64,000 bases of DNA. Origin: Ancylobacter gelatini (lineage in GTDB: Bacteria > Pseudomonadota > Alphaproteobacteria > Rhizobiales > Xanthobacteraceae). A model generated the notes under the pieces. That model saw only the letters and a program-made list of their open reading frames with translations. It searched no databases and was not told the origin of the DNA. The first letter of the stretch is position 1; every line of letters begins with the position of its first letter. Of this stretch, positions 18,717 to 28,153 are shown one piece after another. A program made the position numbers and the translations under genes. The stretch lies in NCBI RefSeq assembly GCF_022601675.1, contig NZ_JAKVIL010000003.1, positions 1 to 64,000 of the forward strand. The letters run 5' to 3'.

Positions 18717-19912
18717 GCGTGCCGCCCGCTTCCACTTCCGGCCTCGTCCTGCCGCCGCCCGGCGCGCCGCTGTCGCATTTCGTGGCGGACGGCCCGTTCG
18801 ACCCGGCCGCTGCGACGCCGATGACCCCGGAGCAGGAGAAGGTCTATCTCGCCTCCCAGCTCACGCTGATGTGGTGGAAGTTCAAGCGCCACCGCATCGC
18901 GCTGGCTTCCGGTATCTTTCTCGCGGTGCTCTACGTCTCGATCCTGTTCTGCGAGTTCCTCGCCCCTTACGACGACCAGTCGCGCCACACCGATTTCATC
19001 CGCTCCCCGCCGCAGGCCATCCACCTGTTCCATGACGGGGCGTTCGTCGGGCCGTTCACCTACGGGTTGAACTATCATCTCGACATGAAGATGTTGCGCC
19101 GCGACTACAGCGAGGACACCAGCCGGATCTATCCGGTACAGTTCCTGTGCCGGGGTGAGCCCTATAAGTTCTGGGGATTGATCGAGGGTAGCCTGCGCCT
19201 GATGTGCCCGGGCGAGGGCGGCACGCTGTTCCTGCTCGGCACCGACCGGCTCGGGCGCGACATGCTCTCGCGCATGATTTATGGCGCGCGTATCTCGCTG
19301 ACCATCGGTCTGATCGGCGTCAGCGTCTCCTTCGCGCTCGGCATCATCATCGGCGGGCTTGCCGGCTATTATGGCGGGCTGTTCGATCTCGTCGTGCAGC
19401 GCGTGATCGAGGTGGTGCAGTCGCTGCCGCACATCCCGCTCTGGCTGGCGCTCTCGGCTGTGATGCCGCCGACCTGGAGCCCGCTCGTGGTCTATTTCGG
19501 CATCACCATCATTCTTGGTCTGATGGACTGGACCGGGCTGGCCCGCGCCGTGCGCTCCAAGCTGCTGTCCCTGCGCGAGGACGACTATGTGGTCGCCGCC
19601 CAGCTCATGGGGGCGGGCACCTCGCGCGTGGTGTTCCGCCATCTGGTGCCGGGCTTCATGAGCCATCTCATCGCCATGGCGACCATCGCTATCCCGAGCA
19701 TGATCCTCGGCGAGACGGCGCTGTCCTTCCTCGGCCTCGGCCTGCGCCCACCGATCACGTCCTGGGGCGTGATGCTCAACGAGGCACAGAACATCAACAT
19801 CGTCGTGCTCTATCCCTGGCTGATCCTGCCGGTGGTGCCGGTGATCGCGGTGATCCTCGCCTTCAACTTCCTCGGCGACGGCCTGCGCGACGCAGCCGAC
19901 CCCTATCGCTGA
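18713..19912 (+). CDS. ABC importer inner-membrane permease 2 (DppC/OppC-like)
   Basis: 399 aa. It has the OppC N-terminal helix (KFKRHRIALASGIFLAVLYVS), a longer than usual periplasmic segment (about 80-155) and the BPD_transp_1 core with FLLGTDRLGRDMLSRMIYGARISL and the EAA loop at VAAQLMGAGTSRVVFRHLVPG. The C-terminus has LGDGLRDAADPYR, typical of the family. About 100 residues longer than E. coli DppC, matching the enlarged binding protein. Confidence 0.92.
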   Translation: MSVPPASTSGLVLPPPGAPLSHFVADGPFDPAAATPMTPEQEKVYLASQLTLMWWKFKRHRIALASGIFLAVLYVSILFCEFLAPYDDQSRHTDFIRSPPQAIHLFHDGAFVGPFTYGLNYHLDMKMLRRDYSEDTSRIYPVQFLCRGEPYKFWGLIEGSLRLMCPGEGGTLFLLGTDRLGRDMLSRMIYGARISLTIGLIGVSVSFALGIIIGGLAGYYGGLFDLVVQRVIEVVQSLPHIPLWLALSAVMPPTWSPLVVYFGITIILGLMDWTGLARAVRSKLLSLREDDYVVAAQLMGAGTSRVVFRHLVPGFMSHLIAMATIAIPSMILGETALSFLGLGLRPPITSWGVMLNEAQNINIVVLYPWLILPVVPVIAVILAFNFLGDGLRDAADPYR

Positions 19913-19938
19913 GCCCGGCCTTCCAACCCAGAGACGAC

Positions 19939-20439
19939 ATGCGTTCGATTTCCCGCCTTGAGAAGACCCTGTTCCGCCTCCAGTCGCAGCAGGCCTGCCT
20001 CGCCTATGCCTTCGCCGAAATTGCGGGGCGGCCCGGTCCGGTGGTGGAGCTTGGCCTCGGGCTGGGGCGCACCTTCGACCATCTGCGTCGCCATTTGCCG
20101 GAGCGCGACATCCACGTCTTCGACCGGGTGAACCGCGCTTATGAGGATTGCCAGCCCGACCCGGCCTTGCTGCATCTCGGCGAGATCGAGGAGACGCTGC
20201 CCGCGCTCGCCTCGCGGCTGTCGGGCAAGGTGGTGCTGGCCAATTCAGACCTCGGTTCGCATGATCGCGAGTTGAACCTGATAGTGGCCGCCATGTCGGC
20301 GCGCCTGTTGCCGCCGATCATGGCCGCCGGCGGCATTGTGATGTCCGATCTGCCGCTGCCGCTCGACGGCTTCCAGAGCGTGCCGCTGCCGCCCGGCGCG
20401 CTGGAGGGCAGCTATTACCTCTACCGCGCTCCAGCCTGA
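19939..20439 (+). CDS. Class I SAM-dependent methyltransferase-like protein
   Basis: 166 aa from ATG 19939, which follows the permease stop by 26 nt. It has a Rossmann-type motif I, VVELGLGLGRTFDHL, and an acidic strand-2 end (IHVFDR), as in small class I methyltransferases. Later parts (VVLANSDLGSHDRELN) are less typical. The substrate is unknown. It is the last gene of the plus-strand operon and converges on the glycosyltransferase-deacetylase gene, overlapping it by 19 bp. Confidence 0.7.
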   Translation: MRSISRLEKTLFRLQSQQACLAYAFAEIAGRPGPVVELGLGLGRTFDHLRRHLPERDIHVFDRVNRAYEDCQPDPALLHLGEIEETLPALASRLSGKVVLANSDLGSHDRELNLIVAAMSARLLPPIMAAGGIVMSDLPLPLDGFQSVPLPPGALEGSYYLYRAPA

Positions 20440-22355
20440 GCCAACATGTCCCGTGCGCTGACGAAGCGCACGACGCCGGAGGCGGCGAGGCGTTCCATCA
20501 CCTCGTCGAGCAGGCGGTCGATCCAGCCATCATGCACCAGATGATGGGTCAGCAGGCCGATCGGCTCCAGTTCGCCCGGCGCAGCAGCAAGCTCATCCTC
20601 GACAAGGCGCGCCAGCTCATTGGCGAGCTTTGCCTCGTCCACCAACCCGCCACTCCGCTTCCAGGCAATCGGGTCCCAATGGGTGTTGAGCTGGGTGAGG
20701 CCGGGGATCGAGCCGGAACGCCGGGTGAAGGTGGACAGGCCGGTGAAACCCTGCGCCGGCAGCGCCGCCGATATGGCCGATGCGATGCGGTTCCAGGGCG
20801 GCACGAACAGCGGCAGGGCTCGTTCCCCGAACAATTCGCGCAGCCGCGACAGTCCCGCCCCCGCCTCGCCGGCAACAATATCGGGGGGGCGATGCGCCCC
20901 GAACTCCGCCGCCTTCTCGCCGACGGGGGCGTAATTGGTGTGCGCCCAGCCATGAATCAGCACGTCGACCGCAGGCGCCGCGCGCAGCCGCTCCACCAGC
21001 GCCGGGGTGGCGCGGGAGGGGATGATGGCGAGCCCGCCAGACACCCCGAAGCGCTCAAACCGGGTCAGAAGTGTGTCCAACGCGGCGCTCGGATCGACGG
21101 CATCGTCGTCGCGCCACCAGAAATCGAGGGTTCGCCCGGCGTCTCGTGCCCGCTTCAACGCCGTGTCGAGCCGTGCCCAGCCCTCCATCGCGGCGCGGCG
21201 GCGGTCGATGGCGGTGGAAACCTCTTCGGCGGTGCGTGCCGCGCCGTCGCGGCCGATCGCTGACCAGTCGGGGCGGGGAGCCGCCAGCAGATCCCGCGCC
21301 GCGCCCGCCAGCGCGTCCGGCGTCAGCGTCGCGGTTTCAAGGCAGTGCGCCAAGCCGCGTCGTTGCAGCTCGCGGGCGCGAATCCCCTGTTCGCGTTCCC
21401 CGCCCTCGGCGAAGGGCACGAGGATGGCGCGGGCATTGGCGGCGGCGAGGTCGAGCACGGTGTTGTAGCCGGCCTGGCTGATGGAGAGCGCGGCCCGTCC
21501 CAGCAGCGCAGGGAAGTCCGGTCGCGCCCGCTCGACGATCATGTTGGCCGGCGCGCGGGTGCGCAGGCGCTCGAAGCTCTCGGCAGGCACGCCCGCGCCG
21601 ACCAGCAGCCGCCAGCGCTTGTCCGGCATCCCTCGCGCCGCATCGAGCGCATTTTCCGAAAGCGGAAGCCCGGCCTCCGAGCCGCCGCCGGAGACGATGA
21701 TCTCGCCCGCGCCCTCAGTGCCGCCATCCGGGAAACTGCGGGAGCCGTCATGGACATAGCCGGTCTCCAGCACCCGGCGCAGCACCGCGCGGCTCGCCGG
21801 CCAGGAGGCGTCGAGCGGCACGACCTCCGAAGCGCCATGGAACAGGATGCCGTCATAGAAGGCGGCGAGCCGCGCCTCGGCCTCCTCCGCCCGACCGGGC
21901 TTCGAGGGTGGATTCAGCACATCGCGGATCGAGCACAGGATCGCCGGACGCGGCGTCTGCGCATGGGCGTGTTCCAGCAAAGCGAGAAATTCGTCCCCCA
22001 GCGTGCGCCGGCCGAAGGGAAACAGCTCCGTGATCAGGGCCTCCGGCCGGGTCGCATCCAAAGTGGCGAGCAGCGCCTCCCGGCGGGCCAGGAAATGATC
22101 GGCGTCCGCCACCACGCCGGGCGCTTGATACAGCGTCGAGAAATCGCTGCCGACGCAATGGACAGGGGGAAGCTGCACCAGCGTGCAGCCTTGCGTGTTC
22201 ACCGTCGCCGCTGGCCGCCCGCCGGACACCAGTGTCACCGTCCATCCCTGGCGTGCCATTTCGCGGCCGACCGCGGCCATGCGGGCGAGATGGCCTATGC
22301 CGAGCAAATGCGTGACCACGATCATCACGCGGGGCGAAAGGCTGTCGACGCTCAT
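20421..22355 (-). CDS. Glycosyltransferase (GT28/MGT-like) fused to polysaccharide deacetylase
   Basis: 644 aa bifunctional protein. Residues about 1-390 are a GT-B glycosyltransferase with an N-terminal THLLGIGHLARM loop and a C-terminal nucleotide-sugar face (LSISQAGYNTVLDLAAANARAILVPF). Residues about 405-640 form a NodB-type polysaccharide deacetylase domain. It starts with WWRDDDAVDP (D416-D418, likely metal Asp), followed by DVLIHGWAHTNY (His pair), LFVPPWNR and LLTHHLVHDG. The fusion suggests one protein that adds and deacetylates a sugar on the same glycan. Overlaps the next upstream gene by 4 nt. The N-terminal half resembles the 426-aa protein encoded at 24805. Confidence 0.83.
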   Translation of the reverse strand: MSVDSLSPRVMIVVTHLLGIGHLARMAAVGREMARQGWTVTLVSGGRPAATVNTQGCTLVQLPPVHCVGSDFSTLYQAPGVVADADHFLARREALLATLDATRPEALITELFPFGRRTLGDEFLALLEHAHAQTPRPAILCSIRDVLNPPSKPGRAEEAEARLAAFYDGILFHGASEVVPLDASWPASRAVLRRVLETGYVHDGSRSFPDGGTEGAGEIIVSGGGSEAGLPLSENALDAARGMPDKRWRLLVGAGVPAESFERLRTRAPANMIVERARPDFPALLGRAALSISQAGYNTVLDLAAANARAILVPFAEGGEREQGIRARELQRRGLAHCLETATLTPDALAGAARDLLAAPRPDWSAIGRDGAARTAEEVSTAIDRRRAAMEGWARLDTALKRARDAGRTLDFWWRDDDAVDPSAALDTLLTRFERFGVSGGLAIIPSRATPALVERLRAAPAVDVLIHGWAHTNYAPVGEKAAEFGAHRPPDIVAGEAGAGLSRLRELFGERALPLFVPPWNRIASAISAALPAQGFTGLSTFTRRSGSIPGLTQLNTHWDPIAWKRSGGLVDEAKLANELARLVEDELAAAPGELEPIGLLTHHLVHDGWIDRLLDEVMERLAASGVVRFVSARDMLAQAGAR

Positions 22356-23464
22356 GCATGGTCTCCGGGAACGGGGATGCCGGCGGTGCGCAGCGCGCGT
22401 GCCGCATGCTCGGCCGCGATGGTCAATGTGCGCTCGGTCGCGATGAAGCGCGCGGCGGCGGCGGCCATAGCGGCGCGCCGGGGCTCATCGTCGAGCAGCC
22501 CGGCCAGAGCGCCGGCGTAGGCGCCGATATCGCCGGCCGGCGTCAGCAGCCCGGTCTCGCCCACGCGCATGGTGTCGGCGATGCCGCCATAGCCGCCGGC
22601 AAGGCAGGGTAGGCCATGGGCCTGCGCTTCGAGATAGACCGCGCCGAATGCCTCGTTCACGCCGGGCCAGACAAAGAGGTCGGCGGTGGCATAGAGCCGG
22701 CCGAGCGCGGGGCGGCCGGTGACCGCGCCGAGGAAGGATACCCGCCCGCCGAAGCGCGCGAAGGCGGCCTCGATCTCAGGTCGGGCCGGGCCGTCACCGA
22801 CGATGGAGAGCATCCAGCCCAACTCCTCGATCCGCGCCAGCGCCTGCGCGAGCTGGAGATAGGAGGCGAGCTTGTCGCCGGTGCGCATCATCGCCACCGT
22901 GATCAGCCGGCGGCCGGAACTCGCGCGCGGCGCGCCGGCCTTGGGCCATTCGGCGAGGTCGAGGAAGGGTTTCAGGTCGGCCACGAGCTGACCGGCGGGT
23001 TTCAGCCGGTCCAGCACCTCGCGGTCATGAACGGTCGGGGCCAGCACGAGGCGGGCCGTATCGATCGCCTGTTCGGCGAGGCTGTGCCCGCGCGCGAACG
23101 GCCCATCGGCGCGCTTGGGCGCGCGGGAGGCTTCCGCCACGACATAGGGTACGCCGAGGCGCCGGGCGAGGGCGGGGCCGATCAGATCAGGCGCCTTGTA
23201 ATAGACGTGGTAGGCAAAGACCATCGCCACCGGGGCCGTTTCGGCCTCCCGCGCCAGCCGCTCCACCTCCAGCGCGGCTTCGGCGTGCAGCGCGGCCCAG
23301 CGCTCCGGAGCCGGCGTCGCGGCATAGCTGCGCAGGGTCGAGGCCAGATCGACCTGATAGCCGAGCGTGTCGAGCAGCTTCATGAACAGACGCGCCATGG
23401 TCCGCTCGCCCGAGGGCACCGGGTGGTCGGGCGGCTTCAGCGGCGCGAGGAACAGGCAGCGCAC
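22352..23464 (-). CDS. GT4-family glycosyltransferase
   Basis: 370 aa, GT-B fold. The N-terminus MRCLFLAPLKPPDHPVPSGE has the Gly-poor loop seen in GT4 enzymes handling exported glycans. The C-terminal half has the E-x7-E type segment FVWPGVNEAFGAVYLEAQAHGLPCLAGGYGG. The start is GTG at 23464, four bases after the previous gene's stop. It belongs to a tight four-gene glycosyltransferase run. Donor and acceptor are unknown. Confidence 0.85.
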   Translation of the reverse strand: MRCLFLAPLKPPDHPVPSGERTMARLFMKLLDTLGYQVDLASTLRSYAATPAPERWAALHAEAALEVERLAREAETAPVAMVFAYHVYYKAPDLIGPALARRLGVPYVVAEASRAPKRADGPFARGHSLAEQAIDTARLVLAPTVHDREVLDRLKPAGQLVADLKPFLDLAEWPKAGAPRASSGRRLITVAMMRTGDKLASYLQLAQALARIEELGWMLSIVGDGPARPEIEAAFARFGGRVSFLGAVTGRPALGRLYATADLFVWPGVNEAFGAVYLEAQAHGLPCLAGGYGGIADTMRVGETGLLTPAGDIGAYAGALAGLLDDEPRRAAMAAAAARFIATERTLTIAAEHAARALRTAGIPVPGDHA

Positions 23465-23468
23465 GCGT

Positions 23469-24803
23469 TCAGCCCGCTGCAGTCGCGGACCGGGCCGCGC
23501 CGGCTTCCGGCATCTGTGCCTTCAGCAGCGTCTCCAGGCGGTCGATGCCGGAGTCGAAACTGAACTCGGCCACCAGTCGGGCATGGGCGGCGCCGCCGAG
23601 GCGCTGGCGCAGCGCCGGCTCGGCGATGGTGAGCGCAAGCGCGGTGCTGAGCGCCGGGGCGTCGCCGGGCGGAACCAGCACGCCGTTCACGCCGTTCTCG
23701 ACGAATTCCGGCACGCCGGCGAACAGGGTGGACACGATGGGCAGCGCCTGTGTCGCCGCTTCCATGATCACATTGGGCAGGCCGTCACGATCGCCATCCG
23801 CTGCCGGGCGGCTTGGGAGCACGAACAGGTCGGCCTGACGCAGCGCCTCGATCACCGCCCCCTGTGCCTGGCTGCCGCGCCACTCGATACGATCGGCGAT
23901 GCCGGCCCGAGCGGCCCGCGCCTTCAGCGCCTCGACCAGTGGGCCGGTGCCGATATGCATCAATCGCCAGTGCAGCGCCGCCGGAAGCTGGCCGAGCGCG
24001 TCGATCAGCACGTCGAGGCCCTTCTTCTCGACCGCGCGCCCGACGCAGACGAGGCGTACCGGGTCTTCGGGCTGGGAGCCGTCGCGGGCGGGCCGGGCCG
24101 CGGGCGGGGCGGGAAACCGGGCGAGGTCGAGCCCGTGATAGACCAGCTCGACCCGCTCCTGTGCCGCGCCGGCCACACGGCGCAACTCTTTCCAGCCATC
24201 GGCGGTGCAGGTTACGCCGAAGCGGGCATCGGCGATTTTCTCGGCGCGCTCCCAGTCCGGCGTGGTCCATATGTCCTTGGCGTGAGCGGAGAACGAGAAG
24301 CTGCGCCCGCTCAGCAGCCCGGCATAGCGCGTGACCGAGGCCGGCGTGTGCAGGAAGTGCACATGTAAATGCGTGATGGCCGGGTCGAGTTCTTGTGCCA
24401 GAACGCAGGCTTGGCCGAAGCGGCGCAGACGGTTCGGCGTCGGGTCGCGCCTCAGGTCGCGCAGGAACACTGGCAGCAGCCGGCGCCAGTCGAGATGGCG
24501 GAAAGCATGCACCATCGCGCGCAGCACGCGGCGCGGGTCGTCGTGCAGATATTCCGGCAGGTAGAACAGCCGCGCGGCGATGGCCTCGTGCATCGGGTGA
24601 CGGTAGCGGTCCGTCGGTCGGCGCAGCGACCAGATGTCGAAGGCGAAACCGCGCCGCTCCAGCTCCAGTATCTCCTGCGCGACGAAGGTCTCGGACAGCC
24701 GCGGATAGCCCTTCAGCACGATGGCGGTGCGGGGCGTCGGGGCGAGAGTGGAAGCTCCTTCCCGGGAGTCGGTCGGGCGCTCCGGCGCCACTGGCGCGAG
24801 CAC
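23469..24803 (-). CDS. GT4-family glycosyltransferase (colanic-acid WcaL-like)
   Basis: 444 aa. It begins AIVLKGYPRLSETFVAQEIL after about 27 unconserved residues, the opening of WcaL/EpsF-type GT4 enzymes. The middle has LHVHFLHTPASVTRYAGLLSG and FSFSAHAKDIW; the donor site has VCVGRAVEKKGLDVLIDAL and PSRPAADGDRDGLPNVIMEAATQALP. The start is GTG 24803, one base before the stop of the upstream gene. It probably adds a hexose to the same polysaccharide as its neighbours. Confidence 0.87.
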   Translation of the reverse strand: MLAPVAPERPTDSREGASTLAPTPRTAIVLKGYPRLSETFVAQEILELERRGFAFDIWSLRRPTDRYRHPMHEAIAARLFYLPEYLHDDPRRVLRAMVHAFRHLDWRRLLPVFLRDLRRDPTPNRLRRFGQACVLAQELDPAITHLHVHFLHTPASVTRYAGLLSGRSFSFSAHAKDIWTTPDWERAEKIADARFGVTCTADGWKELRRVAGAAQERVELVYHGLDLARFPAPPAARPARDGSQPEDPVRLVCVGRAVEKKGLDVLIDALGQLPAALHWRLMHIGTGPLVEALKARAARAGIADRIEWRGSQAQGAVIEALRQADLFVLPSRPAADGDRDGLPNVIMEAATQALPIVSTLFAGVPEFVENGVNGVLVPPGDAPALSTALALTIAEPALRQRLGGAAHARLVAEFSFDSGIDRLETLLKAQMPEAGAARSATAAG

Positions 24804-24804
24804 G

Positions 24805-26085
24805 TCAGCCTCCGACGCCGCTCGCCGCGCTCGCGGTAGTCGCCGAGGCCTCGAGATGGGGAGCGAGATGGGTGGAAATGCGCTCCAGCCCGTCGAGCAG
24901 GCCGGGCATGGCCACCTCCGAAGGACGCGGCTGCCCGGCGAGCGCGGTCAATGCGCGCGCCATCTCCAGCGGATCGCGCGAGGCGGCGCCGCTCTCCATG
25001 GGGTCGGCAAGCATGCGCACGAGGCCGAGCTCGCTGGCGCGGGCGGCGCGGATGGTCTGTTCGAGCCGCGGGCGCGAGCGCGGCACGAGGAGTGCCGGTT
25101 TGTCGAAGGACAGGATCTCGCAGAATGTGTTGTAGCCGCCCATGGCGACCACGGCCGAAGCGCGGTTCATCAGCCGCTCGATCTTGGGATCGAACATGAT
25201 GGTGTCGATCTTGGGTAGCCGGTCGATACGGGTCATGAAGTTGGCGCGCTGGGTGTTCGACAGGAACGGGCCGAAGGCGATCACCGAGGGCAGCGGTATG
25301 TCGGGGTCGGCCTCATAGGCCGAGATTACCCAGTCGATCAGCCCCGCTCCGTCTGCACCGCCGCCGGTGGTGACGAGGATGAACGGCTCTTTGGTCGAGC
25401 GCGGGTAGCGCATCGAGGCGATGCCGCCGGGCACCGAGCGGCGCAGATAGCCGGTATAGACGATGCGCGAGCGCATCTCGGCGGGCAGCGGGATGCCGTC
25501 GAGGGGGCGGTAGAACTCCTCCGGGCCGTACACCAGCACGTCATCATAATGGTCGGTCATCACGCGGATGGCGCCCTTGTCGTGCCATTCGGAACGGATG
25601 ATCTCCGGCCCGTCCAGAACGTCGCGAATGCCGATGATGCGTCGCGTCCCCATATTGCCCATCAGCTTGAGCGAGGGCACCAGTTCGCCGCGAAAGCCCG
25701 CGGGCTCCTTGTCCGCGATGAAGATATCGGGCCGGAACGACTCGGCGGTCTGGCGGATCAGCGATTCGCGGATGGCGGTGACTTCCGAGACGTCCAGCCG
25801 CAGCGTGGCACTGGCGTAGTCGCCGTTCTCGCTCTTGGCGATGCCCGGGACATGGACGAAGTCGATGCCGGGGGCAAAATTGAAGCTGCCGGCGAGCGAA
25901 GAGCCGGAGATGATGAGGACGGAGAGATTGCCGTTCGCAGCCACCAGCGCATTCGCTATGGCGCGCGTGCGCCGGATGTGCCCGAGCCCGTAGGTGTCGT
26001 GGCTGTACATCAGGATACGCGGAGTCGCATTGCCCTGCCGAGCAGCCTCTGGAACCGGCGGGGCGGGACTGCGAGAGAAATCCAT
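24805..26085 (-). CDS. MGT-type glycosyltransferase-like protein
   Basis: 426 aa from ATG 26085. The N-terminus PRILMYSHDTYGLGHIRRTRAIA has the glycosyltransferase loop of the MurG/MGT class. The C-terminal half has VAMGGYNTFCEILSFDKPALLVPR, the nucleotide-sugar face. It resembles the N-terminal half of the fusion protein encoded at 20421-22355, so the two may have arisen by duplication. The frame is open to 26190 but the extra residues are not conserved-looking. It is the first gene of the glycosyltransferase operon; the promoter should lie in 26086-26350. Confidence 0.82.
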   Translation of the reverse strand: MDFSRSPAPPVPEAARQGNATPRILMYSHDTYGLGHIRRTRAIANALVAANGNLSVLIISGSSLAGSFNFAPGIDFVHVPGIAKSENGDYASATLRLDVSEVTAIRESLIRQTAESFRPDIFIADKEPAGFRGELVPSLKLMGNMGTRRIIGIRDVLDGPEIIRSEWHDKGAIRVMTDHYDDVLVYGPEEFYRPLDGIPLPAEMRSRIVYTGYLRRSVPGGIASMRYPRSTKEPFILVTTGGGADGAGLIDWVISAYEADPDIPLPSVIAFGPFLSNTQRANFMTRIDRLPKIDTIMFDPKIERLMNRASAVVAMGGYNTFCEILSFDKPALLVPRSRPRLEQTIRAARASELGLVRMLADPMESGAASRDPLEMARALTALAGQPRPSEVAMPGLLDGLERISTHLAPHLEASATTASAASGVGG

Positions 26086-26352
26086 TAAACTATCCACTTG
26101 GCGAACGCTGCGCCGCTCAGGCCAGCGACCTGGATTGCGCGGCGGCACTCCACGGGCAAAGGCACGTGATGGTAAGACGAGGGCATTCATACTGTCGAGA
26201 CAGTCTAACCTGCTACCGGGTTTTTCGCGCCTGCGATATGATGCCCGCGTATAGGCCTGTTAATTCTCTGATGTTTCGAAAGAAATCGTTCGCCAAGCGA
26301 CAGGGATTGCGCCGTCTTGGCCTAAAAGTGAAGGCCGCCTGCGCCAAATTGC
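26086..26352. other. Intergenic region upstream of the glycosyltransferase operon
   Basis: About 267 bases, AT-richer from 26205 to 26300. It contains an interrupted palindrome ACTGTC-GA-GACAGT at 26191-26204, about 106-119 bp before the operon start, which could be an operator. The minus-strand promoter is expected here. No gene is visible and no strong terminator for uronate dehydrogenase was found. Confidence 0.4.
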
Positions 26353-27171
26353 TCAGCGGCGGCCCGGCGTGCCGTCCCAGCCGTCGTCTGCGCAATCATA
26401 GCCGATGGCGCAGAACGGTCCACCCTGATAGTGGGCGGTGACCGGGTCCGGCTCGGGCAGGTGCTCCAGCGCGGCTGCGAAGGCTTCGGCATCGTCCTGC
26501 GGCTCATAGCCGAGCGAGGGATCCGTGTGCCGCCACCAGGAGCGGGCATTGGCCGAGACGCCCCAGGCGACGCGGCAACCGAGGCGCTCCACCCGCAGCC
26601 CAGCCTCGATCAACCGCATCAGATCATCGAGGCTGAGCCAGGTCGAGAGGTGGCGTGCCTGCGTCGGCTTGGGCGCGCAGGTGCCGATACGCAGCGACAG
26701 GCTCTCCAGCCCGTGCTTGTCGAAATAGAGGCGGGCCAGCAATTCGCCATAGGCCTTGGTCAGCCCGTAATAGCCATCCGGCCGCAAGGCGCAGTCTTCG
26801 TCGAGAATCTCGCCGCGCTCGTGAAAGCCGATGGCGTGGTTCGACGAAGCGAAGATCAGGCGCGCTTTCGCGGCGCGGGCGAGGTCGAACACATGGTGCG
26901 TGCCGAGAATGTTCGGGCCCAGCACCTCCTCGAAGGCGCGCTCGGTGGAGGCGGCGCCGAAATGCAACACAGCATCCACGCCTGCCGCGCCCAGCGCCAG
27001 CACCGTCTCGCGGTCGGCGAGGTCGACGGCGCGGAACTCACAGCGCTCCGGTACCGGGTCGGGGAAGGGCATGATGTCGGTCAGCAACACGTGATGCCCG
27101 GCAGCGGCGAGCCGTGCCGCGAGCTGGCGGCCGAGGGCGCCGGAGGCGCCGGTGAGCAGCAGGCGGCTCAT
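26353..27171 (-). CDS. udh: Uronate dehydrogenase (NAD-dependent SDR)
   Basis: 272 aa extended short-chain dehydrogenase. It has the LLLTGASGALGRQLA nucleotide motif at the N-terminus and the catalytic YGLTKAYGE (YxxxK). HFGAAST, SSNHAIGFH, GTCAPKPTQARHLSTWLS and SWWRHTDPSLGY match the Udh family that oxidises D-galacturonate or D-glucuronate to the aldarolactone. The start is at ATG 27171, inside the lactonase stop (ATGA overlap); the longer frame to 27315 is rejected. It is the last gene of the uronate operon. Confidence 0.9.
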   Translation of the reverse strand: MSRLLLTGASGALGRQLAARLAAAGHHVLLTDIMPFPDPVPERCEFRAVDLADRETVLALGAAGVDAVLHFGAASTERAFEEVLGPNILGTHHVFDLARAAKARLIFASSNHAIGFHERGEILDEDCALRPDGYYGLTKAYGELLARLYFDKHGLESLSLRIGTCAPKPTQARHLSTWLSLDDLMRLIEAGLRVERLGCRVAWGVSANARSWWRHTDPSLGYEPQDDAEAFAAALEHLPEPDPVTAHYQGGPFCAIGYDCADDGWDGTPGRR

Positions 27172-28049
27172 GCGGGAATATCCTCGAACAGGCTGATCGG
27201 CGCGCCGGCGACGCCGGGCTCCAGCACCATCAGGTCGCCGGAGGGCGGGGGCGCGTCGGGTGCGCGGCGTAGCGAGGTGATGTAGAGCGTCGACAGCACG
27301 GGGCCGGCGAAGCACGGCATGGTCGGCGCCGGGGCCGGTGTCGGCAGGCGCTTCAACAGCGTGCCTTCCCTGTCATAGACATTCAGGCAACCGGCCGAGA
27401 CGCCGCAGCTCCAGTAATTCCCGTCCGCATCGCAGGCGCCGCCATCGGGCCGGCCGTCCTGTTCGCCGGGCGTGGCGATACGGCTGCGGTTGGCGATCGC
27501 GCCGGTGGCCGGATCGAAATCCCAGCGGTCGATCCAGGGGCCGCCGGAATCGGAATGGAACAGGGTCCGCCCGTCCGGCGACCAGGCGAGCCCGTTCGAG
27601 ACCTTAAGCCCGTCGACCTTGCGCTCGACCCGGCCATGGCCGTCAATGCGGTACAGCGCGGCGATCGGCTGGCGCTCCGGGCTTGGGACGTCATGCAGGG
27701 TGCCGACCCAGAACGCACCGTCCGGCCCGACCTTGCCGTCATTGAGCCGGAGACGCGGGAAGTCGGCCTCGACGGTGGCGAGCAGGGTGCGGGTGCCGCT
27801 GGCCGTGTCGAACAGCACCACGTCACCGCCGACCGCCACCACCAGCCGGCCGGAGCGCGTCAGCCCGAAGCTGCCAACGGGCCGCGAGAAATGCCAGTGC
27901 CGGCGCTCGCCGGTTGTCGGGTTCCAGGCGTGGATGATGCCGGCGGGGATGTCAGCGAACAGCAGCCGGCCATTGGCGCCGTCCCAGACCGGGGATTCGC
28001 CGAGCGACAGTCCGGCTTCCAGAGCAATGCCGATGGCGGGAGCGGTCAT
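27168..28049 (-). CDS. SMP-30/gluconolactonase-family lactonase
   Basis: 293 aa six-bladed beta-propeller of the SMP-30/LRE family. It shows the metal and active-site segments LGESPVWDG (Glu), RLNDGKVGPDGAFWVG (Asn/Asp) and SNGLAWSPDGRTLFHSDS. Sitting directly before and overlapping udh, it most likely opens the aldaro-1,4- or 1,5-lactone made by uronate dehydrogenase to galactarate/glucarate. The substrate is inferred from context. The ATG has GAGAGG upstream. Confidence 0.87.
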   Translation of the reverse strand: MTAPAIGIALEAGLSLGESPVWDGANGRLLFADIPAGIIHAWNPTTGERRHWHFSRPVGSFGLTRSGRLVVAVGGDVVLFDTASGTRTLLATVEADFPRLRLNDGKVGPDGAFWVGTLHDVPSPERQPIAALYRIDGHGRVERKVDGLKVSNGLAWSPDGRTLFHSDSGGPWIDRWDFDPATGAIANRSRIATPGEQDGRPDGGACDADGNYWSCGVSAGCLNVYDREGTLLKRLPTPAPAPTMPCFAGPVLSTLYITSLRRAPDAPPPSGDLMVLEPGVAGAPISLFEDIPA

Positions 28050-28153
28050 ATCTACCTCTCGAGCATTTCAAGCGACGTGGATGCCGGTTCGCGCAAAGGA
28101 GATGCGTCCGCATACCGCGTTAGACGAGACCCCGATCGATGAACGCGGAACCT

